In this document: positions 24,958 to 34,022 of the stretch, in pieces | Layout of the letters: every line of letters begins with the position of its first letter | Position numbering within the stretch: the first letter of the stretch is position 1 | Source of the DNA: Phaeobacter sp. 22II1-1F12B | Lineage (GTDB): Bacteria; Pseudomonadota; Alphaproteobacteria; Rhodobacterales; Rhodobacteraceae | Length of the DNA: 64,000 nt | Direction of reading: 5' to 3' | Assembly (NCBI RefSeq): GCF_002210165.1 | Contig: NZ_AQQP01000015.1 | Span: 1-64,000 of the forward strand | Program-made: the position numbers and the translations under genes | The notes under the pieces: generated by a model | Database searches by the model: none | What the model was told of the DNA's origin: nothing | What the model saw: the letters and a program-made list of their open reading frames with translations, nothing else

Positions 24958-24966
24958 TTATCCACA
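24958..24966 (+). promoter_or_regulatory. Perfect DnaA box
   Basis: TTATCCACA, the consensus DnaA 9-mer, stands alone in the gap between the HNH gene and the pseudouridine synthase gene. TGACAAGC occurs twice beside it (24890-24897, 24942-24949). No cluster, so an origin is unlikely; a titration or promoter site is possible. Confidence 0.5.
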
Positions 24967-25036
24967 AGCGTGACACAATGTGACCGCTTGGCAACCCGGG
25001 CTTTCCATTTCCGCCTGCATTGGCTAGCACCGGCCC

Positions 25037-25576
25037 ATGTCCACGCTGATCCGTTTCAACAAACCTTACGATGTGCTGCCGCAGTTCACCGATCCCTCGG
25101 CGCGGTCGGTTCTGGCCGATTACATCGACCTCAAGGGGGTTTATCCGGCCGGTCGCCTGGACAGGGACAGCGAGGGTCTGATGCTGCTGACCGATGACGG
25201 TCGGCAACAGGCGCGGATCGCCGATCCAAAGCACAAGATGGCAAAAATCTACTGGGTTCAGGTTGAGGGCATTCCCGATGCTGCGGCGCTTGACCGGTTG
25301 GCGAAGGGGGTCGAACTGAAAGATGGCATGACTCGCCCGGCCAAGGCCCGCCGGATCGAGGAACCTGCGGCGCTGTGGCCAAGGGTGCCACCGATCCGGG
25401 TGCGCAAAACGGTGCCCGACTGCTGGATCGAACTGACCATCCGCGAAGGGCGCAACCGGCAGGTGCGCCGCATGACGGCGGCGGTGGGCCATCCCACGCT
25501 CCGGCTGATCCGCTACGGTATCGGGGAATGGACACTGGACGGGCTCGCCAGCGGTGAATGGGACCGCATCACCTGA
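25037..25576 (+). CDS. rluE: 23S rRNA pseudouridine synthase, RluE-type
   Basis: A 179-residue enzyme of the RsuA/RluB/E/F family. It has the catalytic motif [18 protein letters not shown], in which the second Asp attacks the uridine, plus [23 protein letters not shown]. It lacks an S4 domain, and its short length points to RluE, which modifies U2457 of 23S rRNA in E. coli. Transcribed away from the HNH gene. Confidence 0.88.
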   Translation: MSTLIRFNKPYDVLPQFTDPSARSVLADYIDLKGVYPAGRLDRDSEGLMLLTDDGRQQARIADPKHKMAKIYWVQVEGIPDAAALDRLAKGVELKDGMTRPAKARRIEEPAALWPRVPPIRVRKTVPDCWIELTIREGRNRQVRRMTAAVGHPTLRLIRYGIGEWTLDGLASGEWDRIT

Positions 25577-25608
25577 CATTTCGCGCGGTTGGGCTAATAT
25601 CAAATGCT

Positions 25609-26055
25609 ATGAGCGACCTGCCCCAAGCCCCTGCCCCGCGTGCGCTGCTCGAAGCGGCTCTTTATATGCAAGACCTCGACGCGGCCGAGGCGTTTTATGG
25701 TGGTTTGCTGGGTCTTCGGGTGTTTCAGCGGGTCGAAGGACGGCATGTATTCTTCGATTTGGGAACGGCCGTGCTGCTGGTGTTCAATCCGAATACGACA
25801 GAAAACGCGAGCAAGACCGGACGGATTCCGGTGCCGCCGCATGGCGCGCGCGGAGCCGGTCATGTCTGTTTCTCGATGCCCCGCGAGGAGATCGACGCCA
25901 TGCGACGCCGTCTGGTGGCCTCGGGCGTCGAGGTCGACAGCGAATTCGACTGGCCAAACGGGGCGCGCTCGCTTTACGTGCGCGACCCCGGTGGCAATTC
26001 GGTGGAATTCGCCGAACCCTGGCTTTGGGATGAGCTGAAGGCCGAAGCCAAGTAG
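25609..26055 (+). CDS. VOC-family protein (glyoxalase/bleomycin-resistance fold)
   Basis: A 148-residue protein with the two beta-alpha-beta-beta-beta modules of the vicinal oxygen chelate fold: LYMQDLDAAEAFYGGLLGLRV at the front and the closing SLYVRDPGGNSVEFAEP with the metal-site Glu. It may be a dioxygenase, a lyase or a binding protein; the substrate is not readable. The chosen ATG at 25609 removes an unlikely N-terminal extension. It follows the pseudouridine synthase gene by 32 bases and is convergent with the next gene, stop to stop. Confidence 0.82.
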   Translation: MSDLPQAPAPRALLEAALYMQDLDAAEAFYGGLLGLRVFQRVEGRHVFFDLGTAVLLVFNPNTTENASKTGRIPVPPHGARGAGHVCFSMPREEIDAMRRRLVASGVEVDSEFDWPNGARSLYVRDPGGNSVEFAEPWLWDELKAEAK

Positions 26056-26355
26056 TCAGAGCTTGGTGAACGGGCCCGGTTCGAAGAGATTGATATCGCG
26101 TGCAATGACACCGATCTCTTTCAGTTTTTCACGATAGGTCGCCATGTGGTCCGAGGCGGCATGGGATTTCAGGTAATCCATGTCCTGCCATTCTTCGTAG
26201 ACGCGAAATTCACAAGGATCTTCGACGTTCTGCCAGAACGCATAGGTGATGCAGCCCCGTTCCTTGCGGGTTTCGCGCGACATGGTTTCAGCGGCGGTTT
26301 TCATCGCGGCGATGCCGGATTCCTCGATCTTCATGGTGCCAGATACGATCAGCAT
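26056..26355 (-). CDS. Antibiotic-biosynthesis-monooxygenase-type (ABM) protein
   Basis: A 99-residue dimeric alpha-beta barrel protein of the ABM/YgiN group, which oxidise quinone-like substrates without cofactors. Typical stretches are MSRETRKERGCITYAFWQN and FRVYEEWQDMDYLKSHAASDHM, with the His and Trp usual in the pocket. GGAGAACAAGAA precedes the chosen start. The substrate is unknown. Confidence 0.83.
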   Translation of the reverse strand: MLIVSGTMKIEESGIAAMKTAAETMSRETRKERGCITYAFWQNVEDPCEFRVYEEWQDMDYLKSHAASDHMATYREKLKEIGVIARDINLFEPGPFTKL

Positions 26356-26466
26356 TTCTTGTTCTCCGATCCGGGTGACGATGACCCGGCAAGTGTTCCG
26401 GCTCTGCACCCCCGCACAAGCCACATACAGGCAAATAGTTGGCGGAACCTTTCCCGCAATATCTTG

Positions 26467-27132
26467 TCAGAGATTCAGCTTGTCGCGCATGAAGGCCAGC
26501 GCGACGCTCAGCCCGTCAGGGGCGATCCCGTGGGCGGTGCCCTTCATGATATGGGCAAAGACATCCTGGAAACCAGCCTCTTGCAGCGCCTCGGCGGCGG
26601 CGGGCAGCGATTGCGGCGGCACCACATCGTCCTGATCGCCATGCACCAAAAGCACCGGCGGGCGCACGACGACTTCGTCCGAAAGGGTTTCGGGGCTGAG
26701 CAAGCGGCCAGAAAAGGCCACGACGCCCGCCACCGCATCTTCGCGGCGCGGTGCCACGTGGAGCGCCATCATGGTGCCTTGGGAAAAGCCGAAGAGAACC
26801 ACCTGTTCGGGCAGCACGTCCTCATCCACCATGAGCGCATCGAGAAAGGCGTTCAGATCGTCGATGGCCGCAGCCATGCCGCGTTCGGCGGCCTCTTCGC
26901 TCGACCCGTCGATCCAAGGGATCGGAAACCACTGATAGCCGTTCGGCATGCCGGGGATCGTCTCGGGCGCATCAGGCGCGACAAAGAGCGTATCGGGCAG
27001 GTGATCGCCCAGCGGATCGGCAAGGCCCAGCAGATCGGCGCCATTCGCGCCATAGCCGTGCAGAAACACCACAACGGACCGGGTCTCTCCCGATTTCGGT
27101 TCGACCCGACCTGCTTGCAAAACCCGTGTCAT
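26467..27132 (-). CDS. Carboxylesterase/phospholipase (alpha/beta hydrolase)
   Basis: A 221-residue hydrolase of the YpfH/carboxylesterase type. The oxyanion region is VVVFLHGYGANGADLLGL, the nucleophile Ser lies in LFGFSQGTMMAL, the acid Asp in LLVHGDQDDVVPP and the base His in KGTAHGIAPDGL. No signal peptide, so it is cytoplasmic. It is third in a run cobK-alkA-esterase whose genes overlap by ATGA, though the three functions seem unrelated. Confidence 0.88.
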   Translation of the reverse strand: MTRVLQAGRVEPKSGETRSVVVFLHGYGANGADLLGLADPLGDHLPDTLFVAPDAPETIPGMPNGYQWFPIPWIDGSSEEAAERGMAAAIDDLNAFLDALMVDEDVLPEQVVLFGFSQGTMMALHVAPRREDAVAGVVAFSGRLLSPETLSDEVVVRPPVLLVHGDQDDVVPPQSLPAAAEALQEAGFQDVFAHIMKGTAHGIAPDGLSVALAFMRDKLNL

Positions 27133-27761
27133 GAAATTCCTTCCCTGTTCTTTTCAACGCGGTAATAGGCCCAGAGCAGGCGCGCCGCAACCGATCGCCA
27201 CGGGGCCCAGCTTTCGGCCATTTGCCGGAATGCCTTTTCCTTGGGGCGGTCCGGCAGATCAAACAGCACGCGGGCGGATTCTTGCAAGGCCAGATCGCCC
27301 GGCGCAAAGACATCCGCCCGTCCAAGCGAGAACATCGCGTAGATTTCCGCCGTCCAGACGCCGATGCCGGGCACCTTGGTGAGCGTCTTTATGACCTCAT
27401 CCGTCGGGGCGGTTCGCAGGGCGTCGTAATCGATCCCGGCCTCGGCCAGCGCGTAAGAATACCGGATTTTTTGCCGTGAAAGACCAACGGCGCGAAGGTC
27501 GTCTTCGCCGGCTTTTACGATGCTGTCGGGTCGGTCGAGGCCCGCCTCGGTCATACGAGTCCAGATCGCCCGGGCAGAAGCAACGCTGACCTGCTGGCTG
27601 ACGATGGCGCTGAGCAGTTCCGCGAAACCGTCGGCACGCAGGCGCAGCGGCAAGGGGCCGGTCTGATTCAGGGCGCTGGCAAAGCGCGGATCCTGTTCGG
27701 CCAGCCAGGCAGCGCCTTCGGTCACGCAGGCATCGCCCTTGATGATCCGTCCGGTGCTCAT
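27129..27761 (-). CDS. alkA: DNA-3-methyladenine glycosylase II (AlkA-like)
   Basis: A 210-residue HhH-GPD glycosylase that removes alkylated bases for base-excision repair. The helix-hairpin-helix is LTKVPGIGVWTAEIYAMFSL and the catalytic Asp sits in ADVFAPGDLALQ; FAELLSAIVSQQVSVASA is the family's N-terminal mark. It lacks the N-terminal domain of E. coli AlkA, as in the shorter Mag-type enzymes. ATGA overlaps join it to cobK upstream and to the esterase downstream. Confidence 0.9.
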   Translation of the reverse strand: MSTGRIIKGDACVTEGAAWLAEQDPRFASALNQTGPLPLRLRADGFAELLSAIVSQQVSVASARAIWTRMTEAGLDRPDSIVKAGEDDLRAVGLSRQKIRYSYALAEAGIDYDALRTAPTDEVIKTLTKVPGIGVWTAEIYAMFSLGRADVFAPGDLALQESARVLFDLPDRPKEKAFRQMAESWAPWRSVAARLLWAYYRVEKNREGIS

Positions 27762-28513
27762 AACCCGTCGACCCAGTTCAGAGCGGCGGTGACATCCGGC
27801 AGAAGGTTCGCCTTAGGCTGGGCGGGACGGTCGATCAGGATGACCGGCAGGCCAAGCGCCCGCGCGGCATCAAGCTTGGTCCGGCTGACCGAACCGCCGC
27901 TGTTCTTGGCAACCAGTACGTCGATCGAGAGACGTGTGAAAGTCGCGATTTCCTGTTCGACCGAGAACGGCCCCTGCCCCCGGATGAATTCGACATTGCG
28001 GTATTGCCGGGATGGCGCTCTGTCTGTCAGCTTGCGCACCTTGAATTCCGCAAGATTGTCCTGGACAAGCGCTTTAAGGCTCGCCTGTCCGGTGGTGGCA
28101 AAGACCTTTTGACCGGGCAAAAGCATGGTCGATGCCGCGGCCTCATCCCTTGCGAAATGCCAGTTGTCGCCGGGCTCCGGCACCCATTCCGGACGTAGCA
28201 GCCGTGCATGCGGCAGCGAAAGCTCATGACAAATGCGCGCCGTCCGCGCGGCGATGCGAGTCGAAAACGGATGGGTCGCGTCCAGAACCGCGCCAATCCC
28301 TTGCTCGGCCAGAAAGGTTCGGAACCCGTCGTCACCGCCGAAACCGCCAAAGCGGGTGGGCACTGGCAGATCGGGATGCACGCGGGCGGGGTAAAGCAGC
28401 GAGGCCGTCACGCGCATCGCGTCTTTTTCGGCCAGAGCCGCCGCGATATGGCGCGCCTCGCCCGAACCGCCGAGTAGCAAAAGATGCGTCGCAGAGATGC
28501 CAAGATCATTCAT
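27758..28513 (-). CDS. cobK: Precorrin-6A reductase
   Basis: A 251-residue CobK/CbiJ family enzyme that reduces precorrin-6A (or its cobalt form) with NADPH in B12 synthesis. Marks are LLLLGGSGEARHIAAAL at the N-terminus, AVLDATHPFSTRIAARTA, and LVAKNSGGSVSRTKLDAARAL near the end. No other cob gene is visible in the window, so it is separated from the main pathway cluster. The product is needed by the B12-dependent NrdJ encoded at 36213-39875. The start at 28513 is chosen for family length; the ribosome site is weak and the frame extends to 28591. Confidence 0.87.
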   Translation of the reverse strand: MNDLGISATHLLLLGGSGEARHIAAALAEKDAMRVTASLLYPARVHPDLPVPTRFGGFGGDDGFRTFLAEQGIGAVLDATHPFSTRIAARTARICHELSLPHARLLRPEWVPEPGDNWHFARDEAAASTMLLPGQKVFATTGQASLKALVQDNLAEFKVRKLTDRAPSRQYRNVEFIRGQGPFSVEQEIATFTRLSIDVLVAKNSGGSVSRTKLDAARALGLPVILIDRPAQPKANLLPDVTAALNWVDGL

Positions 28514-28589
28514 CGCCGGAACCATATGCTGCAATTGCGGCGACGCAAGGTGCTTGTGCCGACGCTGGTTCAGAACTACCAAGCTGCAC

Positions 28590-29828
28590 ATGACAAGTAT
28601 TTCCGAAATCGAGTCTCAGACCGACGATCATCAGCGTGCCAAGCGCAACGTTGTCGTTCTGGTTCTGGCGCAGGCGCTGCTCGGCGCCCAGATGCCGATG
28701 ATCTTCACCATTGGCGGTCTGGCGGGACAATCGCTTGCAGCGAACCCCTGCCTTGCGACCCTGCCGATTTCCATGATCGTCCTTGGCTCGATGCTGACGG
28801 CGACACCACTGTCGGCGGTGATGCAGAAATACGGGCGCCGGGCCGGGTTCTTCGTGGGCGCTGGCGGTGGGACACTCGGCGGGATCATCGGGGCCTATGG
28901 CCTGTTCACCGGGTCATTCGCCCTGTTCCTTCTGGGGAGCCTGTTTACCGGTATCTATATGAGCGCACACGGGTTTTACCGGTTCGCCGCCACCGATACC
29001 GCGTCGGACGCGTTCCGCCCCAAGGCGATTTCCTATGTCATGGCAGGCGGACTTGCCTCGGCCATCATCGGGCCGCAGGTGGTCAAGCTGACCGCAGATG
29101 CCTATGTGATCCCCTTTATCGGCACCTATGCCGCAGTGATCGCCGTGAACGTTATCGGCGCCGTGCTGTTCCTGTTTCTCGATATTCCCAAACCGCCTCC
29201 GCCCGCCGAGGGGGCGAGCAAGGGCCGCAGCCGCTGGGAGCTGATCACAACCCCGAAAATCGCCGTGGCCGTTATTTGCGCAACCGTGTCTTACGGTCTG
29301 ATGAACCTCGTGATGACCTCGACACCGCTGGCCGTGGTCGGCTGCGGATTCACCCGCAATTCGGCCGCAGATGTGGTGACGGCCCATGTGCTGGCCATGT
29401 TTATCCCGTCGTTTTTCACCGGTCACCTGATCGCCCGGTTCGGCGTGGAAAAGATCATGGGCACCGGGTTGGCCATTCTTGCCGGGGCCGGGCTTGTCGC
29501 GCTTCAGGGCGTGGAACTCGGCAATTTCTTTATTGCGCTGGTCCTACTTGGGATCGGCTGGAATTTTGGGTTCATCGGGGCGACCTCGATGCTTGCCGGG
29601 GCGCATGAACCGTCCGAACGTGGCCGGATGCAGGGTCTGAATGACCTGATCGTGTTCGGCGGCGTCACGATTGCCTCGCTTGCGTCCGGTGGGTTGATGA
29701 ACTGTTCCGGCGGTTCGGCGACTGAAGGCTGGACAGCGGTGAACCTTGCAATGGCTCCGGCGCTGGTTCTGGCGGGCAGCGCACTGATCTGGCTGATCAT
29801 GCAATCGCGCAGCGCGGCGCGGGGCTGA
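28590..29828 (+). CDS. MFS transporter
   Basis: A 412-residue membrane carrier with about twelve helices. The loop between helices 2 and 3 carries VMQKYGRRAGFFVGAG (the MFS motif A pattern), and the central cytoplasmic loop (PPPPAEGASKGRSRWEL) divides the two halves. Start by ATG just beyond the 5' end of the divergent cobK frame. The substrate cannot be told; a drug or metabolite exporter is the usual assignment for this group. Confidence 0.85.
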   Translation: MTSISEIESQTDDHQRAKRNVVVLVLAQALLGAQMPMIFTIGGLAGQSLAANPCLATLPISMIVLGSMLTATPLSAVMQKYGRRAGFFVGAGGGTLGGIIGAYGLFTGSFALFLLGSLFTGIYMSAHGFYRFAATDTASDAFRPKAISYVMAGGLASAIIGPQVVKLTADAYVIPFIGTYAAVIAVNVIGAVLFLFLDIPKPPPPAEGASKGRSRWELITTPKIAVAVICATVSYGLMNLVMTSTPLAVVGCGFTRNSAADVVTAHVLAMFIPSFFTGHLIARFGVEKIMGTGLAILAGAGLVALQGVELGNFFIALVLLGIGWNFGFIGATSMLAGAHEPSERGRMQGLNDLIVFGGVTIASLASGGLMNCSGGSATEGWTAVNLAMAPALVLAGSALIWLIMQSRSAARG

Positions 29829-30605
29829 TCACCAGCGCCCGCGCGAAACCCGCAGCATCAGCGCCAGCCGGTCGCGTGTATCGATCCCGCCAAGCCGCCC
29901 GTCCCCCACACGGGACGGGTCCGCAATGACCTGACGCAAAAGCCGTGATGCCTGCCAGCCACTGAACAGCGCCTGCCCCGCCTCGGGCGAAACTTTTGCC
30001 CGCTGTGCGCGTGCCTTTTGCAGCCGGTCGAGGGCCTTCTGTGCCAGCTTGCGTACACCTTCCCCGGTCCCGTCAAGCAGCGGCACACGGCGGCGCGCCT
30101 CAAGCTCGGGCACGGCGCAAAGCCAGTTCGCAATCCCGACCCCATAGGCGAAATCGCGCAGCACCGTTTCATCCGCCCGACCCAGCGACTGCGCCGCAGC
30201 CGAGATTACATGGCCCGAGGTGGCATCGATGTAGCGGTCGAAATGCGCCTCATCCTCGAACGGGTCGCGGTAGATGTCCCAGCGCCGCGCCGCCACCATT
30301 TCGTCCAGCCGTGTGGCCAGTGCCGGGGCCAGCACCTGCGACAGGGGCGTCACCACCTCATGCCGCCGCACGATCCCCCCGGCAGAAATCTCGGACAGCG
30401 CATCGCGCCACCATTGCAGGCGCATCTCCGCAATCATGCTTTCCTCGGTCACCCAAGGGGCGCGCGCAACCTCGATATTCAGCGCGAACAACGGGAACAA
30501 CACCCGGCGCGCAGGTACCGGCAACGCCATGACAGCAAGAAACCGCGCCGGATCGGCCTTTTCCACAAGGGCCGCGCAGGCCGTCAGATCGGTATCGAAA
30601 GCCAC
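29829..30605 (-). CDS. Squalene/phytoene synthase-like protein
   Basis: A 258-residue protein of the trans-isoprenyl-diphosphate synthase fold. MRLQWWRDALSEI and YIDATSGHVI mark the helices, and GIANWLCAVPELEARRRVPL matches the second region. The DXXXD diphosphate motifs of true phytoene synthases are not evident, so it may resemble the NDUFAF6 group rather than a carotenoid enzyme. It starts with GTG, nine bases after the cimA stop, so the start is not strongly fixed. It is convergent with the MFS gene, stop codons adjoining. Confidence 0.8.
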   Translation of the reverse strand: MAFDTDLTACAALVEKADPARFLAVMALPVPARRVLFPLFALNIEVARAPWVTEESMIAEMRLQWWRDALSEISAGGIVRRHEVVTPLSQVLAPALATRLDEMVAARRWDIYRDPFEDEAHFDRYIDATSGHVISAAAQSLGRADETVLRDFAYGVGIANWLCAVPELEARRRVPLLDGTGEGVRKLAQKALDRLQKARAQRAKVSPEAGQALFSGWQASRLLRQVIADPSRVGDGRLGGIDTRDRLALMLRVSRGRW

Positions 30606-30614
30606 GTCAGCCCG

Positions 30615-32234
30615 TCACGCCTTTGCGTCGCGCACAAGCTTCCACCGGATCGCATCCAGCAGCGCCTCGAAACTGGCATCCACGATGTTCGGGGACACAC
30701 CCACCGTCGACCAGCGCCGTTTTTGCGCATCCTGAAAATCGATGATGACGCGCGTCACCGCCTCGGTCCCGCCATTGGTGATACGCACCTTGAAATCGGT
30801 CAGACGCATGTCGTCGATCCTGTCCTGATAGGGGCCAAGATCGGTCTTCAGCGCCTGCCAAAGCGCATTGACCGGCCCGTCGTCATGCAGATCCTGCGGG
30901 TGTTCGTTTTTGAAATACCCGGCGCGCTTGGATCCATCGCGGAATTGCACGGTCACCACGGCCTCGGATTCCACGACCACCTGCCCCTTGGCATTGCGGC
31001 GACGCTCGGAAATCACCCGGTAGCGTTCCACATCGAAAAAGCTCTCCATCCGGCCAAGCGCCTCGCGCGCCACCAGCTCGAAACTGGCCTGCGCCGTGTC
31101 ATAGGAATACCCCGCGTCCTCGCGTTCCTTGATCGTGTTCAGGATAGTGCCAAGCGCCGGATCGCCCTTTTCAACCTCAAGCCCCGCTTCAGAAAGACGG
31201 CGACGCAGATTCGACTGCCCGGCCTGGTTCGACATCGGGATAATCCGTTCGTTCCCGACCAGTTCCGGATCGATATGTTCGTAGGTATCCGGGTTCTTGA
31301 GGATCGCGCTGGCATGCAGCCCCGCCTTGTGGGCAAAGGCCGAGGCCCCGACATAGGGCGCCTGACGCATCGGCACCCGGTTCAGGATATCGTCGAGCAT
31401 CCGGCTGATCCGCGTCATGCCCACCAGCGCCTCGCGGCTGATCCCGGTATCGAACCGGCTGGCAAAGGGTTCCTTCAGCAATAGCGTCGGGATGATCGAA
31501 ACCAGGTTGGCATTGCCACAGCGTTCGCCCAGCCCGTTCAGCGTGCCCTGTATCTGGCGCGCCCCGGCCAGAACCGCCGCCAGCGATCCAGCAACAGCCG
31601 CCTCGGTGTCGTTGTGAGTGTGAATGCCAAGGTGATCCCCGGGGATTCCCGCCGCGATCACCTCGCTCACGATCCGCGCGATCTCATCCGGCAATGTCCC
31701 GCCATTGGTATCGCAAAGCACGATCCAGCGTGCCCCGGCATCATAAGCCGCGCGACAGGCCTCAAGCGCATAGCCCGGGTTGGCCTTGTAGCCATCAAAG
31801 AAATGCTCGGCATCGAAAAGCGCCTCGCGCCCATGCGCCACGATATGCGCAACAGACGCGCGGATATTCTCGGTATTCTCCTCAAGCGTGATCCCAAGCG
31901 CGGCCTCAACATGATAGTCATGGCTCTTGCCAACCAGACAGACTGCCCCGGTGCCCGCATTCATCACCGCCGCCAGCACATCGTCATTCTCGGCCGAACG
32001 CCCGGCCCGCTTGGTCATGCCAAAGGCCACCATCTGCGCCCTTGTCTGCGGTGCCGCCTCGAAAAAAGCCGAATCCGTCGGGTTCGCACCGGGCCAGCCG
32101 CCCTCGATGTAATCGATGCCAAGCCCATCCAGCGCTGTCGCGATCTGCACCTTGTCGGCGGTGGAAAACTGAACGCCCTGGGTTTGTTGCCCGTCGCGCA
32201 GGGTCGTGTCGTAAAGATAAAGCCGTTCCGTCAT
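30615..32234 (-). CDS. cimA: (R)-citramalate synthase
   Basis: A 539-residue enzyme condensing pyruvate and acetyl-CoA to citramalate for a threonine-independent isoleucine route. The N-terminal TIM barrel begins LYDTTLRDGQQTQGV (metal Asp and catalytic Arg) and contains GIHTHNDTEAAVAGSLA and GERCGNANL. The C-terminal part (about residues 400-530) is the LeuA-type allosteric domain, so feedback inhibition is expected. The length and the GYFKNEHPQDLHDDGPVNALW stretch fit CimA rather than 2-isopropylmalate synthase. GGGGGAGCGG precedes the start. Confidence 0.9.
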   Translation of the reverse strand: MTERLYLYDTTLRDGQQTQGVQFSTADKVQIATALDGLGIDYIEGGWPGANPTDSAFFEAAPQTRAQMVAFGMTKRAGRSAENDDVLAAVMNAGTGAVCLVGKSHDYHVEAALGITLEENTENIRASVAHIVAHGREALFDAEHFFDGYKANPGYALEACRAAYDAGARWIVLCDTNGGTLPDEIARIVSEVIAAGIPGDHLGIHTHNDTEAAVAGSLAAVLAGARQIQGTLNGLGERCGNANLVSIIPTLLLKEPFASRFDTGISREALVGMTRISRMLDDILNRVPMRQAPYVGASAFAHKAGLHASAILKNPDTYEHIDPELVGNERIIPMSNQAGQSNLRRRLSEAGLEVEKGDPALGTILNTIKEREDAGYSYDTAQASFELVAREALGRMESFFDVERYRVISERRRNAKGQVVVESEAVVTVQFRDGSKRAGYFKNEHPQDLHDDGPVNALWQALKTDLGPYQDRIDDMRLTDFKVRITNGGTEAVTRVIIDFQDAQKRRWSTVGVSPNIVDASFEALLDAIRWKLVRDAKA

Positions 32235-32290
32235 CTGACCGCTCCCCCTTCAGAAACCACAAGATTCTTTGGGGCAAAAATATCCTCGGG

Positions 32291-32335
32291 GGGAGTCCCG
32301 GACCCCGTCCGGGACGGGGGGCAGACAGCCCCCCT
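32291..32335. repeat. REP-like double palindrome between cysS and cimA
   Basis: Two adjoining GC-rich inverted repeats: GTCCCGGA-CCCCG-TCCGGGAC (32295-32315), then GGGGGG-CAGACAG-CCCCCC (32316-32334) followed by TTT on the plus strand. This style is seen as dispersed intergenic repeats in Rhodobacteraceae genomes, as I recall; only this copy is in the window. It may also act as a weak bidirectional terminator. Confidence 0.55.
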
Positions 32336-32361
32336 TTCCGCTTCCGACGCGCATGTCGCAC

Positions 32362-33735
32362 TCATTTCAGCCTCTCCAGTTTTTCCGCGTCAAAGCCCGG
32401 CCCCGGCAGCAATTCCACCCCCGCCTTGCTCATCCTTACCTCGACACCTGCCGCTGTCAGCGCAGATTTCAGCGCATCGACCGATGAGAAATCCTTGCTC
32501 TCCATGGCGGCCTGCCGCAGATCGGCAAGACGATCCGCGTAGGGAGAAAGGTCCACAGACGGTGCCCCGGCCCACGCAGGCACGGCCTCTCCGATCAGCC
32601 CAAGAAATCGCATGGAGGCGCGCAGACCGTTCGCATCATCCGCATGCGAAAGCTGGTGCAATACGGTCAATGCCCCGGCGGTGTTCAGATCGTCCGCCAG
32701 CACATCGATCAAAGCCTGGGGGACATCACCTTCCTCACTTGCCCCGTCGATCTGGTCGTACCATTTCCGAAGGGTTTTCTCCGCTTCCCTCGCCTTGGCC
32801 TCGGTCCAGTCCATTGGCTTGCGGTAATGCGTGCTCAGGAACACAAACCGGATCACCTCGCCCGGGATGCCCTGTCCCAGAAGGTCGCGCACGGTAAAGA
32901 AATTGCCCAGCGACTTGGACATTTTCTTGCCTTCGACCTGCAACATCTCGTTGTGCAGCCAGACATGGGCGAAATCGCCTTCGGGATGGGCGCAGCAGCT
33001 TTGGGCGATCTCGTTTTCATGATGCGGAAACATCAGGTCATTGCCGCCGCCGTGAATATCAAAACTCTCCCCCAGCAGCTCATAGGCCATGGCCGAGCAT
33101 TCGATATGCCAGCCCGGGCGACCCCGGCCCCAGGGACTGTCCCAGCCCGGCAGGTCCGCGTCCGACGGCTTCCAGAGCACGAAATCCATCGGGTTCTTCT
33201 TGTAGGGTGCGACCTCGACTCTTGCACCGGCGATCATATCATCCACGCTGCGCCCGGACAGCTGACCGTATTTCTCTTTCCAGCTGTCGACGGCAAAAAG
33301 CACGTGACCTTCCGCCTCATAGGCGTGGCCCTTGGTGATCAGATCTTCGATCATCGCAACCATTTGGGGAATGTACTGCGTCGCGCGCGGCATGTGGTCC
33401 GGTTCCAACGCGCCAAGCGCGGCCATGTCATCAAGGAACCATTGCGTCGTCTCGGCAGTAATCTCGGAGATATCGCGCCCGCTTTCGGAAGCGCGCGCGT
33501 TGATCTTGTCGTCGACGTCGGTGAAATTGCGCACGTAGGTCACGTGGCCCGCGCCATAGACATGGCGCAGCAGCCGGTTCAGCATGTCGAACACAACGAC
33601 GGGCCGCGCATTGCCAAGATGCGCGCGGTCATAAACCGTCGGGCCGCAGACATACATCCGCACATTGTCGGGATCGATCGGCGTGAAATCCTCTTTCGCA
33701 CGCGTTTTCGTATTGTGCAGCCTGATCTTCGTCAT
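32362..33735 (-). CDS. cysS: Cysteinyl-tRNA synthetase
   Basis: A 457-residue class I aminoacyl-tRNA synthetase. [18 protein letters not shown] holds the zinc Cys and the HIGH-equivalent HLGN (about residues 37-40). [11 protein letters not shown] and [11 protein letters not shown] supply the remaining zinc ligands, and [12 protein letters not shown] is the KMSKS loop (about 271-275). The C-terminal helical anticodon region follows. GAGGACG precedes the start. Confidence 0.95.
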   Translation of the reverse strand: MTKIRLHNTKTRAKEDFTPIDPDNVRMYVCGPTVYDRAHLGNARPVVVFDMLNRLLRHVYGAGHVTYVRNFTDVDDKINARASESGRDISEITAETTQWFLDDMAALGALEPDHMPRATQYIPQMVAMIEDLITKGHAYEAEGHVLFAVDSWKEKYGQLSGRSVDDMIAGARVEVAPYKKNPMDFVLWKPSDADLPGWDSPWGRGRPGWHIECSAMAYELLGESFDIHGGGNDLMFPHHENEIAQSCCAHPEGDFAHVWLHNEMLQVEGKKMSKSLGNFFTVRDLLGQGIPGEVIRFVFLSTHYRKPMDWTEAKAREAEKTLRKWYDQIDGASEEGDVPQALIDVLADDLNTAGALTVLHQLSHADDANGLRASMRFLGLIGEAVPAWAGAPSVDLSPYADRLADLRQAAMESKDFSSVDALKSALTAAGVEVRMSKAGVELLPGPGFDAEKLERLK

Positions 33736-34022
33736 CTCGTCGCGTCCTCACGTGGGGTGAGACAGCCTGCCCAACGGGCACAGTGCCTCCGGCGCGGGCA
33801 TGGCAACTTGGTTCAGGGATGTAAACGAAGAAAACCGGCCCGCTGTGGTATCAGCAGGTAATAATGCAGCAAATAATGATGCAGTTACGGTTCATGGCGG
33901 CTTAATACCCGGCTCACGCGGCGGGATCAAGAGCCATGCAACGCCGATATGCCCGGGCAGCGATTGACAATCCCGCCCGGCTCTGTCCCAAACGGCGCAA
34001 AAGCCCAACCCGGAGTCTGCCC

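Noticed and set aside
24958-24966. Replication origin at the DnaA box
   Set aside because: Only one box, no AT-rich unwinding region, and none of the usual origin neighbours.
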